In this document: piece by piece, positions 47,098 through 61,109 of the stretch
How positions within the stretch are numbered: the stretch's first letter is position 1
How the letters are laid out: every line of letters begins with the position of its first letter
Source: Thuidium tamariscinum
Taxonomy: Eukaryota; Streptophyta; Bryopsida; Hypnales; Thuidiaceae
Length of the DNA stretch: 64,000 nt
Assembly (NCBI GenBank): GCA_947034885.2
Contig: OX344752.2
Coordinates: 24,928,386-24,992,385, forward strand
Reading direction: 5' to 3'
The notes under the pieces: model-generated
What the model saw: the letters and a program-made list of their open reading frames with translations, nothing else
What the model was told of the DNA's origin: nothing
Databases searched by the model: none
Translations under genes and position numbers: made by a program

Positions 47098-50000
47098 TCA
47101 CAACCTGTTTTCATCTGACTCGTCTTGAAATAGCGTATCATCTTCAGAGCCCTCGCTCTCACCTTCTTCGGGGAGATGACGGTCATTACATTCAGACAGG
47201 AATAAATCCTCGGGGGTTACATGTTGCCACTCTCCGTGACTACTTCCGCTCCATTGCTGTCCTTCCACTTCCCCGCTTAATTCTTCCACCGTGACCTCCG
47301 AATTACCCTCTTCCCTGTCCAATACTGGATCGGTGACTTCCGATTCTCTTTCTTGGAAAACTCGTACTGATCTGGATTCAACGTGTAAAGCGATACACCA
47401 ATCCGAGTCTTCAATGCAATTGCAGTAAAACACCTTAGAAGCCTGTAGGGGGAACACGAAAGAATTTGCCGACCTCCTCATGAGCCTACTGAACTTCAGC
47501 AACGTGAACCCATATGTATCCCTCTTCATGGAAGGATGGAGTCCCCTCCAAATTGGGGATACCCAATCACACAGTAGTAGTATGGGCTTCAGCCGACCGT
47601 AATCTAACTGTAGAATTTCAACGACCTTCCCATAATATGTGACAGCGCCCGATACCATATTTGAATCCGACAGTCCGCTACGCTGCAATGTCTCACAAGT
47701 GGTGGTCACTCCTGAATCTGCAGTCAGCAAACTTCGCTCACAATCCCACGTTCGGAACTTGTTTCCGTAGGCTTTCATGGATTTGAAAGACTTCGCTTGT
47801 ACCTTGGGAGGCATGCTCAAATCCACAACGTCGTCCGAATGCAGGTCGTCACCCCTTTGCACCAGATTTTGTAACCACTCCGGGAAATCAGGGAGAACTC
47901 TCAATTCATTAGGATAGTTTAGACGGTGCCTTTGTCGGGGATGAAATCCTTGTCTGTATGTTGCCCTCTCACTGAAGATCTCAGAGGAACGATGCCTATG
48001 AGTTCTGCACACAACCCCACCTATCTTTAGCCTCCGCATACTACCGAAACTAACATGACTAGGAGAGTTGCTGCGCTTCTCTGAGGGCTTTTCACCGAGC
48101 ACTCTTGACAAGGAGGACACAACACATTTGCAATAAACGAAGAACAAAGAATTCGGCAACTGAATGAATTCAGCACTTACTCCCTGAGCTCTTCCAAGCA
48201 ACTGGAGTTCTCTAACACATATGAATGGGCCCACTGCAGTTCCTCCGTAGAGAGAGTTCTCATCTTGTACGCAGCGCACAACTCTTCACCACAATCCCCC
48301 ATTTCTTCTTCAACATCCCAGACTCGTTTTCCAATCGATTCACATTCAAGAATGTATTCCGTTGCCAAACCAAGACCAACTTCCATAGCAGTTCCTCGTC
48401 GCCATGCACCCCTCTGGTCTTGCCTTGTTCCGTACGTAAGTCTTCATGTACTTCATGTACCTTTCCATAGGGTACATCCACCTGTTGTGAACCGGACCAC
48501 ACAAATGTAACTCCTCCACTAAGTGAATAGGTAAATGCGACATAGAATCAAAGAAGGAGGGAGGAAAATCCCTCTCCAATGAGCACAAGGCTAGTGCGAC
48601 ATCTCCATCCAATTTCAACATCTGTTCAGGTACTAAAGTCTTCAAGCATAGTTTCTGGAAAACTTGACTGAGTTGTAAAACGCTTCTCATTATGCGATGT
48701 GGAATCAACCCACGCAAACAAGCAGGAAGAACTTGTTGAAGAAGAATATGGTAATCATGACTTTTTAAACCATGCAAAGTACCGTCGTCATCAATTCTCG
48801 ACTTCAGATTTGACATATAACCAGAAGGCATTTTCAAATTTCAGAGCCCCTGAATTAGCTTCTTCCGATTCTCTACAGACAGGACGTAAGGAGCTGATGG
48901 AACTTCGAAACCAGTCTGCGGTGGCCTCGCTGGACGGATGTGTAACGATTTCTTGCAACCAGATTCCTTCATGTCATGCCGAGTAGCCAATCCATCTTTC
49001 ATTCCCAACAATGTCAACAATAAATTCTTCGCTATATTTCGTTCACAGTGCATGGCATCTAGTACATGCCTCACCAGGAGTTTCTAAAATAAAAACCCCG
49101 TTTATTACCCAGGGATTGAAAACAAGAATTAGAAGCAACAATATGCAATGCAAAACTAATTCAGCGACGCATATTTCCCCTACTCCTCATTTCACATTTT
49201 CATACTGCACTACAACACTGGAAGCAATTGCTGGATTATACAAAGGTATTTGCGAACTCACATCCCAGTAAGGCAACCTGAAGAGAAGTGAATGGCGCTT
49301 CACACCAAACCGCTTCACGGGATCACTTTCATTTCCTGCGATTCCACCTGCATCCAACCACCTCTGCCGTGCTTCTCCACGTCTTCTATGTTGCATGCCG
49401 GTAACTCTTGCAGGCTTCGTGCGGTGCTCCACCTTCCCGTTGAAAGCGTCAGTCATAAACCGGAAAGCATGGTTCTCAGGCAAGTATCGTCTATGTCCAA
49501 GAAAAACGTTTTTCCGCAAACTTCTGGAGAACCGGGACTCCACTTCAGGTCCACAAATAGGACATCCTTTATACCCCTTTGTGGCGCATCCGGAGATGAG
49601 CCCATATGCGGGAAAATCATGTATGGTCCACAAAAGCATTGCGCGGAGCTTGAATTTTGTAGGATGGCTGGGATCAGACATGTCAATTGCAGGGACACCA
49701 TCCCACAGAACCAACAACTCGTCTACCAGCGGTTCCAAGTAAACATCAATGTTTGCTGACTTGACGGACTCCTTCCCAGGGATCAGAAGACATAACATGA
49801 CGAAGAAGCGTTTAGTTACCAACTAGCCAGGGAGGTTGTAGTTCAGAAGGAACACTGGCCATGTCGAATGCCTACTTGACTTGTCCGCAAAAGGGTTCAT
49901 TCCATCCAATGCCAAGCCCAATTTAATGTTCCTACCCTCTTCAAAGAAAGACCTATCAATGTTCCTCACTTCTTTCCAGGCTGGGCTATCAAGAGGTGAT

Positions 50001-52255
50001 CTCATTTTTCCATCCGTGGATCCGTTTTTCTTGTGCCATCTCATAAGCAACGATATGTCGCGACAGCGATATATTCTAAGCAGTCTGGGAATTAAAGGGA
50101 AATGGCGAAGCACTTTCATAGGAACTGACGAGCTGCTTGGTACATACCTCGATGTCTTACACTGAGGACACTCAGACAATGTGGCTCTGTCCTTCCAAAA
50201 TAGGGTGCACCCATGTCGGCAGACATGGATGGTTGAGAAAGATAAGCCTAAGCGATCAATCAATCTACGTGCTTTATGACGAGTCTGTGGTAATCCATTT
50301 GAGACGGGGAGGACATCGAACCTGAGAAACGAAAGTAACTCGTTCATGAAAGAGTTGCTGACGTTGTGCAAGTGCGCTAAATTCATAAGCACCAGTATGC
50401 AAGCAAGGGCTGAGATTTTAGCTCCACGGAAAAGAGGTTCCTGACATTCACGAAGCCAGTCGTCCATGTCTGGGGCACCGGCATCTACTTCATCACTGAA
50501 GGAACTGTCATTTTCTTCTTCGTCAACGTCCTCATTGTCAGCTGAATTGCTCCTCCTTTGATCCACTCGCTCAAACCATTCTGCTGTCATCCTCTGGAAG
50601 TCGAATCCCTAGTTGAAGTTCTCAGCCCGGGGAATACTGTTCTACTCCTCCTCAGGGTCGACGGGTACACTGTCTCGGTCGTTGTTCATGTCTATCCCAT
50701 CAGCGTCTTCTAGCTACAATAACACGAAACCAAGATCTGTAGGTTAATGAAATGAATTCCTCTACATTTGGGAACTGCCATGTACAGAACAAGAGTCATG
50801 GAAATAAATGTCAATAATGAACAAAGTTGGCACTAAGGTGGACGACTTCAACGGGAGAGTTTCCTTCGACATTGTTATCAAACCGCATTAAATGGACAGA
50901 GAAGGAAGAATGATAAGCGAAAACAGAAGTCAGTGTGACGGAGGAAGTAATCATTTTCCACTACTGGTCGCTATATTCATGTGTGAAGTTTACATTAGAA
51001 TGTAAGTGTTGTGCACAATTTCATCTCCGTATGCAGTTCCTTGGAGTTCATGGAACACTCAAAGTCTTGTAAGCAATGAAGTGGTTCATTTTCAATGACT
51101 ACACTATAAGAACCCCTTGTTTTGGGTGACAAACCCTAATTTTTTATGACGGATTTTAGGTGATGTCAATGTTGACAACCCAAAAAATTTATGTCAACAA
51201 AAATGTCCAATGTAACATCAATGTTGATAGTCCAATGTTCTTATGTTAACATTGATGTTGCATTGCTTATTTTTTTTGATATAGAATTTTTGGGTTATCA
51301 ACATTGACATCACCTAAAATCCGTCATAAAAAATTAGGGCTTGTCACCAAAGACAAGGGGTTCTTATAGTGCTACTCTTACAGCTTCAGCCCTCACAGGT
51401 ACTCCAGTAAAGAAATTAACTTCGGAGGGAGCCCTAGACATAGAGTGAGTTCAGGTGGCGGACTTCATTCAGTCCCTACGCTACTATATAGTCGTACTCA
51501 CTCGGAAAGCTATATCGACAGGATTGTTGCATTCACCGATATCTGAGAAGCGGAGTGCCGACAGAGTCTGTAAATACGTGAGATGTGGGTTCAAGGAAAA
51601 TGAAGCGAGCTTCCTAACGTTTGCAAGATTTACCTTATGTAGTCAAGCCGTCTGTTCATGTGGTCATTATTTTCAGTGCATGAAGGATGTTCGAATGAAC
51701 CCTATACCTTGTGCACGACGGTGGAAGGCATAGAATTCGGAAGCATGCAATCAATGTTTAGGGTAATATTCCAAAGCTGCCTGGATTCTCTACATTTTGA
51801 GCCACAACCTCCGGAGTCCTAGTATGTGATGGTGCTCTACTACGCACAAGAAGTTCTTCTTATGTCACAGAAACCCTAAGACGGACTTCTCAAAACCTTT
51901 GATTCAAACGTTGTCCGTAGTTTTGCATTGCTCGTTTTCTATTTCTGTGCCAGCGGCATAGTACGCCCTCACTGTTATCGCTCACTGCAATTCATTTATC
52001 ATGCACTGGAAGAGCGGGGAGAGTACGTACCAGCATGCTGTGAGTGAGATTTGGATCCCTGCTGTTTCGTCGTAAATGTGTTTCAATTGTTGAACGAGCA
52101 ATAGGTCTGCCACCGCCTTTGCAAGCATTGCATGGGCACTTGTAGCTACCCAGCAGTCGTTCGTTGGCACGGGAACGTTCGAGCGCGTTCAATGTATTCA
52201 CAAGAAGTGAAAACTGGGCGTCCGTTTGTCCGCCACCATCCTCCATGTTGTTCAT
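47098..52255 (-). pseudogene. tnp2: TNP2 transposase of CACTA-2
   Basis: The minus-strand gene reads from 52255: exon 52255-52031 has YKCPCNACKGGGRP...IETHL, the Transpos_assoc N-terminal motif (donor GTACGT). Exon ~50610-49262 carries the Transposase_21 domain (CPQCKTSRY, LALDGMNPF, LLWTIHDFPAYG; donor GTGAGT). Exon 49083-48181 has RHVLDAMHCERN, FPPSFFDSMSHLP and GPVHNRWMYPMERYMK. Exon 48004-47098 has the DUF4216 part (LDYGRLKPILLLCDWV, RDTYGFTLLKF). Stops interrupt it at 49823-49825 and 48841-48843, and there is a frame change near 48390. CACTA-2 lacks the intron that CACTA-1 has between HDYHxLxQQ and xLPA. This gene would have encoded the cut-and-paste enzyme. It is related to but well diverged from CACTA-1 TNP2. 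Confidence 0.85.
51102..51371. mobile_element. 270-bp CACTA-type MITE
   Basis: The inverted repeats start CACTATAAGAACCCCTTGT on both strands and continue with few mismatches through ATTTTTTATGACGGATTTTA for most of the element, so it is a near-foldback. It is flanked by CTA (51099-51101 and 51372-51374). It shares CACTATAAGAA with the CACTA-1 right end, so it could have been mobilised by that family. It lies in the central intron of the CACTA-2 tnp2. Confidence 0.9.
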
Positions 52256-52662
52256 CGTATTCCTCTTGGAGTGGAAGACGAACCCCGCAAACAGAGAACA
52301 AAAACGAAAGCTAGGGTTGGAAGCGCACGGCGGTGCAGTCCGCGGAGAAGGTAAGCGCTTGCATCACCTCCAGGAATGTAGGGTTTGTGCACATGCGGTG
52401 ACGTGGACTTCGTTGTTTCCTATTTAGGGTAGAGGACCTCCTGACATGGAGTATTTCGAGTTCTGCTCTCCAATATAAAGGCATTTTTTTAATACGGACT
52501 GTGGAATTCCTATTACTGTAGACGGGTCACGTAACTTCCGCAGCTGTGTAGTGATGTGCGGAATTGTGCAGGTGCTCTACCTGGTAGTGCTGACGTGAAC
52601 ACCTCCTCCTATGTTCACGAAGCCTCAAGGAAGACTACTTACGGCATGCTGCGGTGGAAGTC

Positions 52663-55600
52663 ATGAACTCTTCATTGACAGTGTGTAGAGCTTCAACGGA
52701 GGAGGTATTCGGAGGTGCAGGCACAGAGGACCACTTTTTCAATTCAGAGGTCGTGAAGAGTATGGAGTCTGAGGATGTCTCTGCCTCTTACGAAGACATT
52801 CGCAATCGAAATGTTGAGAGGAACAGGGACATGATGCGGAAGTTGGGATTGCTTCAACCCAGGTGCGCTCCTCCAATTTAATTTTTGCTTTTTTTGTTTT
52901 TGAAGGAAGAAAGCGTAGACTGCACCTGACATCGTAAGTACGGGAAGCAGTTCGGGAGGAGTAATTCTGTAGAGTCTACTCTGTGTTGTCGGCTTACATT
53001 TCTTCAAGAAGTGGGCTCCTCATCTGCCTACGGAACTCCTCCAAGGAAGTCAAGTGTTCCGTGCTGAGTGATAGTGTTCGGAAGAACGATTGCTTGCATG
53101 TGTGTAAGTTGTGCTCAGTGACGTGCATTGGAGGAGTCTCGGGAAAGTGGAAGTGAGGAGTGTGGAGAGAGAGCAATATCCCATGCACGACGACAGAAAA
53201 TGGATTTTCTAGGAAACTGTTCAGGGTAGAGAATGACAGGAATCGTGGAGTGGCTATTTAAAGTGCGCCGTCATATTTGGAATTCGGCCGCCTTGATTTC
53301 GACGTTCTTACTGTATCATTAAAAGTCTTTACTAAAAACTCGAATTTCCGTGTCATCTGGTGCTGGACTTGGGTGAGATCAGTGGTTCACGATTGTATAA
53401 TGTGGACGACTGCCGTCAAGATAGTGAGAACTTTGTCGTATTTCGTCCTACATACGTGGTTCATGTAGTTGACTTAGAATCTGAACATTAACTGCTGAAG
53501 TCTGCGGGATGAAGGTGAATGACTCCAACTCCTTCTAATATAATGTAGCCTACAGCAGCTATAGGAAGCTAGCCGCTCATACTGCTGGTTCTGAGTGCAC
53601 AGGTCAGGGAGTGAAGAAGACCTTGACTCTTCTAAGAAGCGAAGGTTTCGAAAGAGAGGTCTTGACTTGTGAAGCACGCTAAGACGTAGCGAAAGAGTGT
53701 CTGCAGCCTTGAAGCAGTCGGAAGTGAGAAGCGACGGCAAAGGAAGTTCAGGTACATGTAATTCAGTGAAGCGGATTTGCCAAGCAGAGCAGGTACAGGA
53801 CTCATTGTCGGTCGCACATTCAACCTCGTCGTCAGTATCAACTGAGAATCATGTAAGCACTACTGGTTTTATGTTTTCCTCTTGCTGCCTAGTACGTAGT
53901 TGGATCAAGCACAGGTCTGACTCGTTATTTCAGTCTCTCAATTCAGTTTCAGAAGGTGTCACAAAAGGTGTTTATTATTGGACAGGTGCGCGAAGTACAA
54001 GACGTCATGGACCAGGACGACAATTTAGATGGATACAGCACTGATGTCTCAGAGGACAGCATGTACGCTGTAGAATTCGCTGTTAGTGGTGGACAAATCG
54101 TCAGTGTACCGGAGGCATGTGACAAGCGTGTTCAGGAAGCAGTGCCTGACGAATCTCCTGTGCCAATGACTACGGAGCCTTCTCATGCCGAATTAGTAGC
54201 TGCTTTTGGGAACAAGTTCCAGGAAATGGTATTTCGTGTTCTCATGCAGTCCTCAGGAGCCTTGGCCGGGATTTCGAACGTTGTGAATCCAGTTTCGGGA
54301 GAACAGTCAGAGGTTACAGTCCTGTTGACTTCGCGCGCAGGGGAGTCACCGAAAACTTGGAGTGATCGCACTTATAACGTCGTGAAAGCGAGACGACGAA
54401 GGGAGACACACATGACTCGAACATCAGCTGGAGAGGGGTCTGATTCACAGAAAGACATGCAGATCCCTGAAAATGAAAGTCCTCAGCAGCGAGCCGTAAG
54501 AACGCGGAGGCTGAACCGTTTGAGAGTGAGAAGGGCAAATGACTTGACGAACAACCAGAAGGCTTTTAAGAAGAGACCATACGTCCTCCATGTTGATGGC
54601 ATGGGCAAAGCGAAAGGAATTCACAGGCACGTGTGGCGGTTAGCATTAAGGGGCTAGTGCAGTCGTCTTGATCCGACTATGGAAAACATCAACCACCACC
54701 CGAAGGCTGTGGTGGACAGCATATGGCAAGCTTTGTTGAAGGAGTGGGAATTTGAAGGATTCTCTCACCGGGCCAGGGAGATGTTTGAGAGGTCGGCAAC
54801 AAAATGCATGCGGAATAGGAAGATGCAGTTCAAGTACAAATGCCAGAAAATAATTGATGACTCGAAGCTTGACGACGTGAACGAAATGCACTGGAAGAAA
54901 ATACAGAAGGAGACGAAGAACATGACGAAGGGGAAAACAGCGATTGAAGAATCCAACATCCCTGGAAATGCTGCGGAGGCGGTTCAGCCAATGGAGAAAG
55001 AGACATGCGAGGACTCTGTGCAGGTGAGTTCTGAATTCGGGAATGATATGGAGTGGGCGGAAGTCATGTTATCAGGGTTGCTTTGTTTCCCGGTTTGCAG
55101 TGCATGTATAGTGTTGTAGTAAGTTTATTTCAGTGTTTTTTTTTTCTGTCCCTTACTTGCTCGGTGTAGCCGTGTTCATGTACATGACCCCGTCACAGAC
55201 TCGTCCCGTAGAGAAATGAATTACAAGTTGACGTGTGCAATGGAAACCGAGCTTCCATTCCGGAATGTGATGTCCACAGTTTGCGGTTAATGCATGTGGG
55301 CTCAGGATTATTTTAAGAAGTGCAGGAGTTGTACAAGATATTTTTCCTTGACGACGGAGAGTACTTCGTGAAATGCATGTATGTTTATTGAGTGTAATGT
55401 TTGCAGGAGGTGGCACATGGCGTAGGCTCTTCATGTTTTGACGCTTCTGCGTATGACAACGAAGCTTTTACGACAGAGGCATTGGATGTCGATGCTCAGA
55501 TTCAGAATCTGCAGAATGAACTATTGAGACTCTAGAAGTCTAGAGAGGTACGAAGAGTATTTGTTAGAAGTGAGAAAGGCAAGGGCAGGATTAAGTGTAA

Positions 55601-58178
55601 GCGGGTCTTATATGTAAGCAGTAGTGGTAAGTCGGTGTCTGCGTTTCGTGAATTCTGTTTCAAGCTTACGGAAGTATTTGTTTCTGTGTTGCATTGCTTT
55701 CACGTGTAGTATGAGAACTTCTCTGGAATGGAAGATGTTCACATGTTGATGGAATGCTCCAAGTGTCGTAGGGAGTTAGGGAATGTACATTGATGGCTGC
55801 AGCGGATGTGGAGAATTTCGATTCATTTGTTTCGTTCTTGTTTTCTCCGATGTGCAGGTCAATTTCCAGGTGCCGCAGGACGGTGGTACTAGGGGAGCAC
55901 AGGACGGCGATGGAAGCGTGCCATTGCAGAGGCAGGGGAAAGGTAACTTCCACATTCTTATGTGAAGTGTGCTTCAATGTGGAAGCGTCTTAAATGATTT
56001 GGAAGTGCATTGTCGTCGTGAAGGTTGTGTATTGTTCGTTTGGTTGACGGTCTCTGTGGAAGTCCGAACCTGTGACGTGGTTCATGTTATGTTTACGGCA
56101 GTAGATGGAATGTGAAGTAGGTACAGGATGCTGTGGTTGGGTATGTACATTGTTTCAAAAAGAAATGATTTCAGTAGTGCAGGTGGAGTCAGAAGAAGTA
56201 GTCGGACGTAGGAAGACTGAAGATTGAGCTTCTGTGATCAATTCGGGTGGAAGAGATTGAATTCTCTTGAACTCGTGTCATAGAGAAAGGTAGTGCAGGT
56301 CGTTTAAGGAATGCTTACAGAATTTTGTGAATCTAATTGGAATTGGGATATTAATGATGAACAAGACGGTAATGAAGTGAAGGATATGAATTTGGCGTCA
56401 ATAGGGGAATGTCTTTGTCGCACATGCGTGTAATAAAGAATAGGTTGAAGGTTGAGGCTTCTAAGAAAGAGTCCACAGTGCATGTTCCTGATGATGTTGT
56501 AGGGAATGTCAGAGGTCATCGTAAGGGCAGAGGTCGAAAGGTGAAGTGAAGTTGTCGTCGGTTGCAAATGGAAAGAACATGCACAGAACTGAACGGATTA
56601 AATGAAAAGAGGATCACATGTACATAGTGTTTTTTTATTTTATAAACTGCAGTTGGGGACGGCACAAGGAATATTTTGAAATCTCAGAAGTCGTCATAAG
56701 AAATGGTTACCACTGAGTCCAAAACAATGTCATGTATAGGGTAGCTGTAGTGAAGAAGTATTCGTGGTTGATTAAGAAGTAGGACAAGAGGAGTTGAAAG
56801 CGAATAACATGTGATGTTCAAATATAGAGATTTTTAGGTCTGCTGGAAGTGCAGAAAACGTCATTATCTCGGAGAAGGAGAAGTAGGACGCGGAAATACA
56901 TATTCGATAAACTGTTGTCCCTCTCTGAGGATGGGTAGGCATGGTAATGTTTAATTTCAGAATCCCAGAAAAATTTAAAAGGAATAGGATGACAGTAAGG
57001 CAGTACCCCTTGACTGAGATCTTGATGTCACTGGCATGGACGAGTGCAGTTGTCTTGCAAAGCAACAAGGCATTCTTCTTGGGAAATAAGGTTCAGTTGA
57101 ATTGTAGGCAGGTCTGCATGGTCATGTGGGGAAGTCATGCTGTTCAAGTGTTTGGGAGGCAGAGAGAACTGAATTGGAATAAATGCTGGTTTTGGAGACT
57201 GTTATTTGACAACGAATACTGTTTTCAACAGTGTCGAGGAACATGAAAGAAAACGTGCCGCCGGGAGACAGGAGTGCGGTATCAATTCCGAGGAGTGGAC
57301 CTACTCAGAGCATTGTTGAAGGAGATGTGTTGAAGGAGACATTTGTCCTACAGGACAAAGGCAAACGAAAAGCGGAAGTGGCTGATGAAGTTGAAGGGAA
57401 GCAGAGTCCAGCGGACTCTGTTTCTAAAGTGGAGAACAGCGAGGTACCTGACCGTGAACTCTCAATTTTTCGTTTTATTTGTAAGGACAATGCAGTGCAA
57501 TAGTTGTACTGACATTGTGGAGCGGAATTATTTATCAGTGGAATATTACTGTGGTACTGATGAATGACAAGCAGGATTGAGAATGCATCAGAAGTGGTTG
57601 TTTATTTTGTCGGAAAGCATTTAAAGAAGTCGACATGTAAAAACATGGCGAATGGCAGTGTGTTGATACTTTGATTAGCAGGTGAAGAACGTAGTACCCA
57701 TATCCGTGAGCAGGAGGTCCTCAGTGTCTCTATCAAGGGGGACTTCGTGAATTGCTTAGGAAACGAGAATGTTAGTGAGAGGGGAGGGAAAGAGCTGTGG
57801 AGGTAGCCAAATTTGGACGTCGTCAATGTCAACGATATGGGTTCAGCCCAGAAGTCCTGGATTCAATTACTGAATGCATGTTTGTCATCCCAATTGCAAA
57901 TGGATTGTGGAGATGTTGTGCGAGTTTTCGCTTACACTGGCGGGATTAAAGAAGAGATTGGGAAGGGAATTGTTATGGGTTTGGCCGGTTCGAAGTTCGC
58001 CAAAAAAAATATTCCTCCTGCCTGGCGCAGCATCAAGGTGACATCATGCAGTGCTAGTGGAGGCTCCAAAGTATGTCCATTTCCACCGGGATGGACCGAA
58101 CAACTAAAGAGTAAAATAGTAAAGGAAGTGAACGGGAAAATTATCCTGTGGCCAGATATGCTTCTTCGATGCCTCTGA
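52663..58178 (+). pseudogene. TNP1/TnpA-like accessory transposase gene of CACTA-2
   Basis: The multi-exon gene runs opposite to tnp2. Exon 52663-52862 has YEDIRNRNVERNRDMMRKLGLL, the usual plant pattern (YE.IR..R...N...M..LG). The main exon, about 53985-55023, has ...RPYVLHVDGMGKAKGIHRHVW..., then MENINHHPKAVVDSIWQALL...SATKCMRNRKMQFKYKC, like the Transposase_24/En-Spm DNA-binding domain. Later pieces: ~55408-55548 (coiled-coil IQNLQNELLRL), 55859-55941, 57232-57443 and a last exon to 58178 with GKIILWPDMLL, matching the C-terminal Transposase_23 ending (G..I.WP). In-frame stops lie at 54655-54657 and in the coiled-coil exon (~55534). In CACTA systems this class binds subterminal repeats. 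Exon limits are approximate. Confidence 0.65.
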
Positions 58179-58901
58179 GAGGCTGTACTATAGCAGAGTA
58201 GCGTGAGAGTGGTTTCTGGCAGTTCGTAGTTTGAAAACAGCGTCCTGAATGATGTAGTGTTTAAGTTTCAGCACTATCTCTGGAGAGGAGGGTGCGATGC
58301 AGTAAGTAAGTTTATTTGGAGCTTGTGGACGTGTAGTATAGGTTTGTGTTAAGTGCATGTGGCGGCCTCTTAGGACGTCAGTAATAGCAATGTTAGTCAG
58401 TGCTTCAAGTGTTGGAAATCGACAACTATGTTGGCTACATGGAACACCCGAAAGGGAGGTTCAGTAAATAAATGGAATTGACCACGGTACAAGATAAATT
58501 TCTGTGACCTCTGTGCATTGAACATGTGGAAGCTTGAGTGCCGCTTATATGAATGTCAGATCTCGTCTGCAATAGGCTGCATGCGCTCCTGAAATCAACG
58601 AAACCAGAAATGGCATTGTGCCACATGTCAAGGTAATAGCTGAAGTGAGAAAAACATTCCTGAGTAGGTAACTCTATCCAGTTAATCGTAATTAACCAAT
58701 TCCCAGTGTAGCTGTTCGTAACTGGAACTGAAAGGTCACGCAAAAGCTTGCTGGAAAGACAGTCTGTGACCTCGGAGTCGGGTACATTACTGCAGGTCCT
58801 AGACACATGTTTTCCAGCACATTTTACTGAAAATACATGACTTCTTAGTATGGTTTTCTTGCCTTAAATTCCATCTTAAATCACCCCTCCCCCTTGTAGT
58901 G

Positions 58902-61105
58902 TTCTCATTTTCAAAAAGTTTATATTTCAGGCAAATCAAGAATGATGTAGGGGTTGATCTTATTTTGTAGTCCCAATTAAATGTAGTTTCCATCATTATG
59001 TTTTTTTGTTGTTCTACTACAAAACCTTTAACATTGTCATACAAGTGCAAATACTAAGTGTTTGCTTGGATGACTTTAAGCCTAAGACTCCAATATAGGA
59101 AAAAATGTTTTTCACCCTATTTTTGGGAAAAAAATCTTGAGTAATTTTCAATGAATAGTAATGCAAAATTTCTTCATGATGATATTATTGACTTTTCTAA
59201 AGAAGAAGATGTTGAATCTACAAATCACCTTTATAATTTGTTATATCCATTTCTTGCTATTAACTCTTTATGGGAATTTTAGGCTTAAAAACAATATTTT
59301 AAAATTTGAATCTAATCAATTGAATAAAATTTACTAACTGAAGTTTCTACTCCAATTGGAAATTTTGAAAAATTCATAAATTCCTATATTCTGTAGAATT
59401 ATGAACTTTAGGCCTATAACCATGATTTATTGATTTTTTTATTTTAGAGTGATATGGTAACTTTGGTTAATTTTGTAGTTTAATATATTACAGTAATGTA
59501 GAACTACTCATAATCAACCAACATCCTATAGCCAACCTATCAATAGATGTATTTCTAACCAAGGCTAGAATGTTTTTTCTTCTCTTTTTCAAAGCTCGGA
59601 ATAAAAGTTCATGCACATGTTCCAAATTAGTGGACAAGAAAGTAGGGAAGGAGTGAGTAAAAAAATAGTTTTTTGTGTGATTAGAATTAGAAGAGTCAAC
59701 AAATTGGCTATGGATTTGGCATACTTTTTGCCTTTCAAAATTCACAGTGGATTTCAATTCATACAATAAAATTACCAAAGTTTTTGCAATCTCCATCATT
59801 TCTATCATTGCACGTTTGAAAATATTTGCTTTACCTTGCACTATGCTAGATCATGTCTAGAATACCTTAAATGATTGATTATAGGTGATTCTACCTAAGT
59901 CATGTCTTGTGGAAGTTTCAAAATTTTCAAATACAATTTATATAATTGTATTTGATATGAATTTTTTTAAATTCAATTTTCATAATTATTCAATTTAATA
60001 AGTTCTTCATGGTTCTGTTTGCTTTCTAGAATAATTTCTTAAAGAATAACATCAAATTCAAGATCAAATTTTATTTACTTTTTAGATTCCTCGACTTAAT
60101 TCAATTCTTTAGCATGAAAATTAGAAAATTGAAATATATCATATAAATACTTGAAGTTAAAAAAATTCAAAGTTTTATAATCTAGTCATGTAAAATGTAA
60201 AAAAATTATTTTCTATCATTGTAAATGGTTAAATCTTGGAATTTATATTGTCAAGATTTTTGAAATTTCTTCCATGTCTATTATGAAATATAAACATTTA
60301 AAGCAAAGAAAACAAGAATTTTATATCTCTACTAGATTATAAGGCTTAAAATCTTGTTAGCTTGATATTTTTGTACTTTAGATTCTAAATTTAAATTTTT
60401 AATGTTGAAGGATACAATTCAAAATTTGGAATGAAAATTTTAATAATAATTTTTTTATTCCTTAAAATTTTATTAAATTGAAGTAAATTTATATGAAATA
60501 GAAGGAAAAACTAAATTATTGATAGATTTAAGATGGAGTTGAAATACACTTAATCCAACAATGAGATTTTTCTATGAAATAAACTTAAATATATGCCCTT
60601 TTTTTTTAGAAAAATTGTTAAAATTTTATTCACAAATGGATCTTGTATATTATTTTTTCAAAAATTTCCTAAGATTGTTTGTTAAAGAATCTTCATAATT
60701 TTCACATTACTTATCCAAATAAAAATGAATTAAATTAATTTGACATATCCAAAAAAATAATCTACAAGGAATAATTTATTTTAAATATTTCCCAAAAAAT
60801 TACTACCTACCTTGTATTTTAGTTGCTATGGCATTTTTAGGTCTTGGCTACTTATTGAAATAAAAATTATATTCTTGGAAAAATACTAGCAGAATTCACT
60901 TAGTGCATTTTCAAAACTAAGTGCAACATAATATAGATAGGATTTTATTTGTTTGAAATAAATTTATAAAGGACTTTCAAATAAATTAGAAAACATTCTA
61001 AGAAGGATATTTGATATAAATAATATAGGTAGCCCATAAATGTGGGAAGTTCTAAAATTATACATCTAATTAAGGGATTGCAAAATTGAATGTCTATTAT
61101 TGTAT
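58902..61105. other. AT-rich intergenic DNA beyond CACTA-2
   Basis: No supported gene or repeat recognised. The small frame at 59488-59841 has no known domain. Confidence 0.35.
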
Positions 61106-61109
61106 TTAA

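Larger units (their letters stand above)
43661..58901 (-). mobile_element. CACTA-2: En/Spm transposon with tnp2 and tnp1-like genes
   Basis: Starts CACTACCGCATATG at 43661; the right end on the minus strand starts CACTACAAGGGG at 58901. Both are flanked by TTC (43658-43660 and 58902-58904), the 3-bp duplication expected of CACTA. A subterminal CTGGAAA..ATGTGTC motif occurs near both ends (~43713 and ~58803). The 15.2-kb interval is visibly less AT-rich than its surroundings. The terminal repeats match poorly past CACTAC, so ends are probable rather than proven. tnp2 is on minus (47098-52255) and tnp1-like on plus (52663-58178), diverging from the middle. Both contain several stops or shifts, so the element is decayed. 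Confidence 0.75.

Noticed and set aside
51455-51733. 92-codon ORF in the centre of CACTA-2
   Set aside because: No recognised domain and no fit with the flanking tnp2 or tnp1 exons.
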